NCBI GenBank assembly: GCA_046330315.1
Contig: JAXLSZ010000010.1
Span: 124,001 to 188,000 of the forward strand
Reading direction: 5' to 3'
DNA: 64,000 nt
Source of the DNA: JAXLSZ01 sp046330315
GTDB taxonomy: Bacteria > Actinomycetota > Thermoleophilia > Solirubrobacterales > 70-9
The notes beneath the pieces were generated by a model. It had not been told where the DNA came from. It made no database searches and saw only the letters and a program-made list of their open reading frames with translations. Positions 8,871 through 14,969 of this stretch are shown piece after piece. Every line of letters begins with the position of its first letter. Within the stretch, counting starts at the first letter, position 1. The position numbers were made by a program, and so were the translations under genes.

Positions 8871-9923
8871 TCAGGCGCCCAGCCGCTTGCGCACGGCGTC
8901 GGCGATGCCCCGCACCGCGGTCGCGGCGGTGCGGCTGATCCAGGTCATGTTGAGGAAGGCGTGGTCGAGGCCCCGCTCGACGCTCAGCTCGACCTCGTTG
9001 CCGGCCTCGCGCAGCCGCTCGGCGTAGGCGATCCCCTCGTCGCGCAGGGGGTCGAACCCGGCCACCGCGACGTGGGCGGGCGCCAGGCCCGAGAGGTCCC
9101 CGGCGAGCAGCGGCGAGACCCGCGGGTCGGCGGCCTCGGCGGGATCGGGCAGGTAGTGGCCGCTGTACCAGTCCATCTGGGCCTCGGTCAGCGAGAAGCC
9201 CTCGCCGAAGAGCTCGTAGGACCGGCTCTTGCGGGTGCTGTCGCAGACCGGGTAGATCAGGAGCTGCATCGCCGGCGGGGCCTGGTCGCCCGCCGCCAGC
9301 CGGGCGACGACCGCGCTGAGGTTGCCGCCGGCGCTGTCGCCGCCGATCCCCACCCGGGAGGGATCGGCCCCCAGCCGCCCGGCGTTCGCGACCGCCCAGC
9401 GGAAGGCGGCCAGCGCGTCCTCGAGGCCGGCCGGAAAGGGATGCTCGGGCGCGAGGCGGTAGTCCACCGCCAGCACCCGCACGCCGGAGTCGCGGGCCAG
9501 AACCCGCCAGGCGCGGTCGTGGGTGCCGAGGCCGCCCAGCACCCAGCCTCCGCCGTGCAGGGCGACCAGCAGCCCGCCCGGCTCGGCGGCGTCGTTGGGG
9601 ACGTAGAGGCGGGCCGGCCGGGGCCCCTCGCCGCCGTCCACGGCGAGGTCGCGGACCTCGCGCAGCCTGGCGCGGGGCGGGCGGGCGAGGGCGGCCGCGT
9701 CGTCGAGCGAGCGGCGCGCCTCTGGAACCGGCAGGGTCTCGAAGCCGGGCCCGACCACGGCCTCCTCGAGGCGCAGGCGCATCGAGGCCTCGGGGGCGAG
9801 GCGCTGGCCGTCGAGGACCGCCGGCTCGCCGCCGATCCGCTGCTGCAGGGCCGGGGGGAGCAGCGAGAGCCCCCGCAGCGCGCCCCGCACCAGGGGCCTC
9901 ACGGGGGGCGGGGGCCCGGCCAC
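8871..9923 (-). CDS. Alpha/beta hydrolase, hormone-sensitive-lipase-type esterase
   Basis: Cytosolic carboxylesterase, 350 aa, GTG start. HSL-family oxyanion-hole motif LHGGGWVLGG lies near residue 130. The nucleophile elbow is GIGGDSAGGN (Ser of GDSAG near 195), the acidic residue is probably in GFDPLRDEG, and the catalytic His is in GLDHAFLNM near the C-terminus. The N-terminal 100 residues form the lid/cap. The gene starts 9 nt after the UXS stop and precedes MCM by 64 nt, so it probably shares their transcript. Natural substrate unknown; small acyl esters are usual. Confidence 0.9.
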   Translation of the reverse strand: MAGPPPPVRPLVRGALRGLSLLPPALQQRIGGEPAVLDGQRLAPEASMRLRLEEAVVGPGFETLPVPEARRSLDDAAALARPPRARLREVRDLAVDGGEGPRPARLYVPNDAAEPGGLLVALHGGGWVLGGLGTHDRAWRVLARDSGVRVLAVDYRLAPEHPFPAGLEDALAAFRWAVANAGRLGADPSRVGIGGDSAGGNLSAVVARLAAGDQAPPAMQLLIYPVCDSTRKSRSYELFGEGFSLTEAQMDWYSGHYLPDPAEAADPRVSPLLAGDLSGLAPAHVAVAGFDPLRDEGIAYAERLREAGNEVELSVERGLDHAFLNMTWISRTAATAVRGIADAVRKRLGA

Positions 9924-9932
9924 CCGGTCAGC

Positions 9933-12353
9933 CTACTCGCCGGCGCCGACCAGGCTCTCGACCCCGGCCTGCTCGATCGTCTTCGTGAGGCCCTCGGCGA
10001 GGCCGACCTGCGGCTCCCAGCCGAGCAGGTCGCGGGCCCTGGTGATGTCGGGCTGTCGCACCTTGGGGTCGTCCTCGGGGAGCGCCTCGAAGACGATCTC
10101 CGAGCGCGAGCCGGAGACCTCGACCACCGTCTCGGCGAGCTGCAGGAGCGTGTACTCGTCGGGGTTGCCGATGTTGACCGGCAGGTGGACCTCGGACTCG
10201 GCGAGCGCCACCAGGCCGCGGATCTCGTCCTCCACGTAGCAGAAGCTGCGCGTCTGGCTGCCGTCCCCGAACACGGTCAGCGGCTTGTCCTGCAGCGCCT
10301 GGCGCAGGAAGGTGGGGATGGCGCGGCCGTCGTGGGGTCTCATCCTCGGGCCGTAGGTGTTTTTCAGCGCAACGCCGGTACCGCCCCAGAAGTTGTGGAG
10401 ACCGGGGACCGAGAAGTCGAAGACCAGCGGAGTCGCCGGCACCTGCCGGATCGCTCGCACGGGCGCCCAGACGAGGTCGCCATGCCGACGTGAGTTCAGC
10501 TTCTGCTCGACCCGAGCGTCCCACTCGAGCGGGCTCCAGGGCGAAACGTGGGAGAGGGTGAGCCGCCAGAACGGGTAGCGGCGGTCGCCTGTCTTCCGGC
10601 GCATGGTGGACTCGTAGCGGCCGACCGAGGGAACCAGCCCGAAGCGGGCGAACGCGACGACGAGGTCGTCCTTCAACTCGTCGTGGACCGTCGAGAACTC
10701 GTGCCTCACCCCTTCCCGGAGCTTCTCGCCCGAGTGGACCCCGTCGCCCTCGCGGTAGCCCTCGAGGAACCACCTCAGGCGGCTCAGGGGAAGGCCGAGG
10801 ATCCAGCCGGGGATCCGCTTTCGGTTCTCGCCCAGGCCGAGGAAATCGAACAGTCTCAGCAGCAGCCTGGAGTGGATGAAGATGGCTGCGGATCTGCCGC
10901 TGGATCGCCTTCCCTTCGTGACGTGAAGGCCGAACGTCGCGGCAATCACGCCGGCGGCCCGCTCGAGCAGCGCCTCATCGCCGCCGATCGTGATCAACCC
11001 GTTCTTGCCCTTCTCGTGCGTGCAGCCCTCGGCCACGCAGAGGCCGAGCAGCCAGAGCAGTTCGTCGGTGATCACGATCCGCACCGGCAGGGTCGCCCCG
11101 CGCCCGGCGTGGCGGGCGCGAACCCGCGCTGATTCGGGAAGCGCCGCCCCGAGGCGCCAGAGGACCGGAAGAGGGACCCGGTTGGAGTCGCGCATGCGGA
11201 GGATCCGCGTCCAGATGCCGTTGCGCCAGACCCGCCCGGATCCCGGCCGAAGCCGAGCCAGCAGACCGAAGACGTCGAAGCGACGCTCCCAGACCCGCTC
11301 CCCCAGGCCCTCGTACTCCGCACAGAGGTCCATCGGGTCCTTCTCGTGCCAGCGCCAGACCTCGATCATCGAGACCTCCCGGCGGTCGCGCTCGGGAACC
11401 TCGATCCGCCCGGCGATCGCGATCCGCTCGCCGACCTCCAGCTCGTCGACCGGCTTCGGCTCCGGCTCGCCGTCGGGCCCCTCGACGAAGATCGAGTGGT
11501 CGCCGGTGACCCTGACGGAGCGGCCGTAGCGGGTGCTCACCTCGAAGCACCGCTGCTCGGTCGGGTGGCCGATGAAGGCGTCGGGCTGCCCGCAGACCAT
11601 CTCCCCGCCCTCCCCGAAGGACGGGACCGCGAAGCCTTCCAGCGGGAACTCGAGCCCGAAGGCCGGCTCCTCCTCGGCCAGGGCGACGCCGGCCGCCGTC
11701 GGGGTCATCTGCGGTCGCAGGAGGCTGGCGAAGCGGGCGTGGCTGCCCAGCCGGGCGGAGAGCTCGGCGGCGGTGGTGCGGCAGAGCTCGCGTCCGTCGT
11801 CGTAGAGGATCTGCTCGTCTGCGAGCACCGAGTTGAAGATCCGCACGATGCTCGTGTTCACCCCCTGCTGGCGCCGGTAGGCCATGGTCAGGGCCTCGGC
11901 GTAACGCTTGGCCTCGTCGTAGACGCCGCGCGGGCCGATCGGGTTGACGTGGCCCCAGTAGCTCTCGGGCTGGGGGTGGATCTGCGGGTCGCCGTAGACC
12001 TCGGAGGTCGAGGCGAGCAGGAAGCGGGCCCGCTTCAGCTTGGCGACCCCGAGCATGTGGTGGGTGCCGTAGGAGCCGACCTTCAGGGTGTGGAGCGGGA
12101 GCCGCTGGTAGTCGATCGGGCTGGCCGGCGAGGCCAGGTGGTAGATGAAGTCCACCTCGCCGGGGATCTGCACCTGGTTGGTGACGTCGTGCTGGAGGAA
12201 GTCGAAGGCGGGGTCGCGCAGGTGGGCGATGTTGTCCAGCGACCCGGTGTCGAGGTTGTCGACGCAGATCACCCGGTGGCCCTCGCCGAGCAGCCGCTCG
12301 CAGAGGTGGGAGCCGAGGAACCCGGCGCCTCCGGTGACCACGCAGGTGCTCAT
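9933..12353 (-). CDS. UDP-glucuronate decarboxylase (UXS) precursor containing an intein
   Basis: NAD-dependent short-chain epimerase-family enzyme converting UDP-glucuronate to UDP-xylose, a cytosolic donor for surface glycans. The precursor is 806 aa. The exteins (residues 1-174 and 666-806) join to a normal 315-aa UXS: TGGAGFLGSH NAD motif, HLASPASPIDY, ASTSEVYGDPQIHPQPESYW, PRGVYDEAKRYAE (catalytic Tyr145/Lys149), VRIFN|TYGPRMRPHDGR, then GDGSQTRSFCYV and PVNIGNPDEYT. The 491-aa intein sits between Asn174 and Thr666 in the highly conserved RIFNTYGPRM block. Start ATG 12353 gives the canonical UXS N-terminus; the frame stays open upstream to 12851 without homology. The esterase follows after 9 nt. 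Function depends on protein splicing. Confidence 0.93.
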   Translation of the reverse strand: MSTCVVTGGAGFLGSHLCERLLGEGHRVICVDNLDTGSLDNIAHLRDPAFDFLQHDVTNQVQIPGEVDFIYHLASPASPIDYQRLPLHTLKVGSYGTHHMLGVAKLKRARFLLASTSEVYGDPQIHPQPESYWGHVNPIGPRGVYDEAKRYAEALTMAYRRQQGVNTSIVRIFNSVLADEQILYDDGRELCRTTAAELSARLGSHARFASLLRPQMTPTAAGVALAEEEPAFGLEFPLEGFAVPSFGEGGEMVCGQPDAFIGHPTEQRCFEVSTRYGRSVRVTGDHSIFVEGPDGEPEPKPVDELEVGERIAIAGRIEVPERDRREVSMIEVWRWHEKDPMDLCAEYEGLGERVWERRFDVFGLLARLRPGSGRVWRNGIWTRILRMRDSNRVPLPVLWRLGAALPESARVRARHAGRGATLPVRIVITDELLWLLGLCVAEGCTHEKGKNGLITIGGDEALLERAAGVIAATFGLHVTKGRRSSGRSAAIFIHSRLLLRLFDFLGLGENRKRIPGWILGLPLSRLRWFLEGYREGDGVHSGEKLREGVRHEFSTVHDELKDDLVVAFARFGLVPSVGRYESTMRRKTGDRRYPFWRLTLSHVSPWSPLEWDARVEQKLNSRRHGDLVWAPVRAIRQVPATPLVFDFSVPGLHNFWGGTGVALKNTYGPRMRPHDGRAIPTFLRQALQDKPLTVFGDGSQTRSFCYVEDEIRGLVALAESEVHLPVNIGNPDEYTLLQLAETVVEVSGSRSEIVFEALPEDDPKVRQPDITRARDLLGWEPQVGLAEGLTKTIEQAGVESLVGAGE
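10359..11831 (-). mobile_element. Intein with LAGLIDADG homing-endonuclease domain inside UXS
   Basis: 491 codons in frame, precursor residues 175-665. It begins with Ser1 (SVLADEQILYDDG, block A). Block B is RVTGDHSIFV (TxxH, intein residues 109-112). A DOD endonuclease domain has LAGLIDADG-like motifs at about 260-270 (LLWLLGLCVAEGC, catalytic Asp replaced by Glu) and 354-365 (WFLEGYREGDGV, Asp kept). Blocks F/G are VFDFSVPGLHNFWGGTGVAL followed by Lys490-Asn491, then extein Thr. The penultimate His is Lys. Removing it restores an uninterrupted UXS. Base composition looks like the host's, so either long residence or a GC-rich donor. Confidence 0.93.
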
Positions 12354-12735
12354 CGCGCGCCCTCGGGACGGCGGCGGCCCGGGGCGGGCCGGATCGGTGT
12401 GCGCGGGTCCTCCATCGGGCAGGCAATCTAGACAAAGCTGCTCGAAACGGGCGGGTCTGCCGCCGGCCGGGCGGAATTGTTCGCAAATAGCGACAGTTTC
12501 GAATCGGTCGCAATTTGCGGGTTTTGGACACCGGCGGCAGGGGGAGAGACGAGCCGGCGGTCCTTCTTTACCTGCAAATGGCGCAATCCGGCCCGTCCAT
12601 CCGCCCTCCGGCGGCGGTTCTTCGCACGCTGCGCGCTTCGGCATGCGGATTGATACAAGGAGCGCGCAAGTGGCGTTCTTGCGGTTGGGGGACCGCGCAC
12701 GCGGCGGCCCGGCCGGGAGAGTCCGCGTGAGAGCG
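12354..12735. promoter_or_regulatory. Divergent intergenic region with three related inverted/direct motifs
   Basis: 382 bp between the divergent UXS and sigma-factor genes. It holds an unusually AT-rich island around 12475-12530. Three copies of a [CT]GCAAAT-N-GCG-type motif occur: plus strand at 12482-12493, minus strand at 12508-12519 (11/12 match to the first, 14-nt spacer, so the pair is an inverted repeat), and a looser plus-strand copy at 12573-12584. This is the arrangement of operator sites. The protein that would bind is unknown, and no clean -35/-10 pair could be assigned. Confidence 0.4.
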
Positions 12736-14064
12736 ATGAACCGCGCAACATCGCCGGGAGGCCTGGCGGAGCGCACGGCTCCGGACGACGCCGCGCGCAA
12801 GCGGGCGGCTGTCGAGTTGATCCGGCGGCACGAGGCCACGCTGCGGCGCACCGCCCGCCGCTATTCCCTCTGCGGCGAGGATGCCGAGGACGCCTTCCAG
12901 AGGGCCTTCGAGATCCTCCTCACCAAGGCCCCGACGGACGACTCGCGCGAGCTGATCCGCTGGATGCAGACGGTCACCAAGCACGAGGCCCTGGCCGTCC
13001 GGCGCCACCGCGAGCGGATCATGAACACGCCCCGCACGGCGCGGCCCGGCGAGGAGCCCGGGCCCGACTGGGTCCAGCTCATCCCCTCCGAGCGGGACGG
13101 GCCGGCCGACCAGGTGGAGCGCCGCGAGCGCATCGCCCGAAGCCGCGAGGCCCTCCAGGCGCTGAAGCCCCAGGAGCTTCGGGCCCTGACGCTGCTCGCC
13201 GAGGGCTACTCCTACGCCGAGATCGGGCAGCTGACCGGCTGGACGAGGACCAAGATCAATCGCTGCCTGGCCGAGGGCCGGGCGCGGTTCCGGGCGCTGG
13301 TGGCCAGCAGCGAGGAGGGAGGACGCTGCGAGGAGCTCGGCCCGGCGCTCTCCGCCTACTGCGACGGCGAGGCCGGCCCGGCGGAGGCGGGGGAGCTGCG
13401 CGAGCACCTGCGGGCCTGCCCGCACTGCCGGGCGACCGTCCGGGCCTACCGGGCCGCGCCCCGGGCGGCGGCCGCGCTGGCTCCCGTCCCGCCCGTCGCG
13501 GGTCTCGCGGAGCGGTTGCATGGAGCTGCGGAGCGGCTCCACTCCGGGCTGGCCTCGGCCCAGTCCCGGCTCCCCGGGCGGAGCGGGGCCGCGGAGGCGG
13601 CCACCCAGATGGCCGCCTCGGGCGGGGGGCGCGGCGCGGGCCTGGCGCTGGTTGCCAAGATCGTCGCCGCCTGCGTCGGGACCGCGGGCGGGGCGGCGGC
13701 CTGCGTCGCCGTGGGAGTCCTGCCGGCGCCGGGCGAGCTGGGCCCGGCCCAGCAGCGCGCGCCCACGATCGAGAGGTCGGCGGACCCGGTGAAGAGAGAG
13801 GCCCTGGCGCCACCCCCCGAAGCGGTCGCCCCCGAGCCGGCTGCGCCCGCCCCGCCACAGCCGGAGCCGCCCGCGGCCCCGGCGCCCGAGACCACCCCGC
13901 CGCCCGCCCCTGCCCCACCGCCGCAGGCTGTCGAGTTCTCGCCCGAGGCATCGGCACCGGCCTCCAGCTCCGGCGCGTCCTCCTCCCCGCCGCCGCCCCC
14001 CGGCGGGGGCTCGGGGGAGCCGCCGGCCGGAGGGGCCGCCGGAGCCGGGGAGTTCGGCCCGTGA
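12736..14064 (+). CDS. Sigma-70 family (ECF-like) sigma factor fused to zinc-finger, membrane anchor and Pro-rich tail
   Basis: 442 aa from ATG 12736. Residues about 25-110 resemble sigma region 2 (LIRRHEATLRRTARRY, CGEDAEDAFQRAFEILL). About 140-205 resemble region 4 with a helix-turn-helix (LLAEGYSYAEIGQLTGWTRTKIN). Then a zf-HC2 anti-sigma-like module, CEELGPALSAYCDGEA...REHLRACPHC (HxxxCxxC). A single membrane segment follows near 310-335 (LVAKIVAACVGTAGGAAACVAVGVL), and an extracytoplasmic Pro/Ala-rich tail of about 100 aa. Sigma, anti-sigma module and sensor-like tail in one chain imply a membrane-tethered regulator, perhaps released by proteolysis; that is inference. It stands upstream of secreted surface-protein genes. 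The long in-frame upstream extension (to 12145) is the shadow of UXS. Confidence 0.82.
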   Translation: MNRATSPGGLAERTAPDDAARKRAAVELIRRHEATLRRTARRYSLCGEDAEDAFQRAFEILLTKAPTDDSRELIRWMQTVTKHEALAVRRHRERIMNTPRTARPGEEPGPDWVQLIPSERDGPADQVERRERIARSREALQALKPQELRALTLLAEGYSYAEIGQLTGWTRTKINRCLAEGRARFRALVASSEEGGRCEELGPALSAYCDGEAGPAEAGELREHLRACPHCRATVRAYRAAPRAAAALAPVPPVAGLAERLHGAAERLHSGLASAQSRLPGRSGAAEAATQMAASGGGRGAGLALVAKIVAACVGTAGGAAACVAVGVLPAPGELGPAQQRAPTIERSADPVKREALAPPPEAVAPEPAAPAPPQPEPPAAPAPETTPPPAPAPPPQAVEFSPEASAPASSSGASSSPPPPPGGGSGEPPAGGAAGAGEFGP

Positions 14065-14330
14065 AAGCCCCGCGAAGCGCCGGGGGAGGGGACGGGGCCG
14101 CGGGGCGGAGGCCCGCCGAGCCCGGGAACGGCGCCGGGGGGCGGGGGAGCGCCGGGCCCGGGGACGGGGCCGCGGGGCGAAGGAGCGCCGGGGCGGCGAC
14201 TCGGATCCGGAGGGGGCGGCAAGTCCACCCGGCAGGCGGGAACCCTCCGTCCGTCCAGGGGACCGACCGCGTCCCGGGGAGTGGACGATGATGGGCGCAC
14301 CAGCCAACCGACCCCGGAATCGAGGACCAG
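14065..14330. repeat. GC-rich low-complexity intergenic region with imperfect repeats
   Basis: 266 bp made mostly of G-rich degenerate repeats. A block around 14090-14130 recurs near 14155-14190 (core ggggacggggccgcggggcg). A short open frame (14061-14291, starting on the preceding stop region) encodes only Gly/Ala/Arg repeats and is not called. Nothing else recognisable apart from the start region of the gene at 14331. Confidence 0.5.
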
Positions 14331-14969
14331 ATGGGCTCAAAGCACGCCGTCGTCGTCTCCTACCTGGCGCTCTTCGTCGCACTCGGCGGAACGGCCGCCG
14401 CCCTCCAGGGACGCTTCTCGGTGAAGGCGGACGACCTGGCGACCGGCGCCGTCGGGACCCGCTCCCTGGCCGAACGGGCCGTCGGCACGTCGAACCTCAA
14501 GGGCCGGGCGGTGGACACCGACCAGATCGCCCGCGACTCGGTCGGCCGCGACAAGCTCAAGGAGCAGGCCGTGGACTCCCGTCTGATCGCCAACGGCACG
14601 GTGGGCAGCGAGGACCTCGCCCCGCTGACCCGGGTGCCGTTCGCGGCGGGAAGCGATCCACCGGTGATCACTCGCGTCGGGGGAGATCCCGAACTCCGGA
14701 TCGCGGCCGCTCGAATGGGGATCTCCGGCTCCACCCAAGGCGCGGCGCCCGTTCTCTTCGTGGGTTCGGGTGGCGGTGGTGGAGGCCTGGTTCTCGACGG
14801 ATCCGCCGGCTCTCAGAGCGGCTACCTGCGCTTCGTCGAGGGAAGCGGCTCCGCACCCGCACTATCCGATACGGCGGTGCTTGTTGCCCGGGACAACGGC
14901 TCGGGGAAGACCGAGCTCGTGGTGTTCTGGCCGGGCGGGACCTCCGAGGTGCTCGCCACGCAGCCCTAG
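14331..14969 (+). CDS. Secreted protein of unknown function with pentapeptide-like repeats
   Basis: 212 aa. The N-terminus SKHAVVVSYLALFVALGGTAAA is a signal peptide/anchor of a type frequent in Thermoleophilia secreted proteins. Residues about 30-95 repeat the pattern A-V-(G/D)-T/S-x-x-(L/I) (AVGTRSLAERAVGTSNLKGR, AVDTDQIARDSVGRDKL), likely a regular beta structure. The rest is Gly/Ser-rich with beta strands and lacks a catalytic signature. It ends at 14969, overlapping the reading frame of the large surface protein downstream. Exported envelope or adhesion-type role is only a guess. Confidence 0.75.
   Translation: MGSKHAVVVSYLALFVALGGTAAALQGRFSVKADDLATGAVGTRSLAERAVGTSNLKGRAVDTDQIARDSVGRDKLKEQAVDSRLIANGTVGSEDLAPLTRVPFAAGSDPPVITRVGGDPELRIAAARMGISGSTQGAAPVLFVGSGGGGGGLVLDGSAGSQSGYLRFVEGSGSAPALSDTAVLVARDNGSGKTELVVFWPGGTSEVLATQP

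Noticed and set aside
12354..12851. N-terminal extension of UXS to 12851
   Set aside because: Not part of the UXS family; overlaps the divergent promoter and the sigma gene. The canonical Rossmann start is at 12353.
14061..14291. 76-codon frame between the sigma fusion and the secreted protein
   Set aside because: Encodes only Gly/Ala/Arg/Pro repeats from GC-rich repetitive DNA, with no convincing ribosome-binding site.
14288..14926. Upstream extension of the large surface-protein frame to ATG 14288
   Set aside because: The extension is Arg/Pro-rich shadow sequence of the secreted-protein gene at 14331 and would bury the signal peptide in mid-protein.
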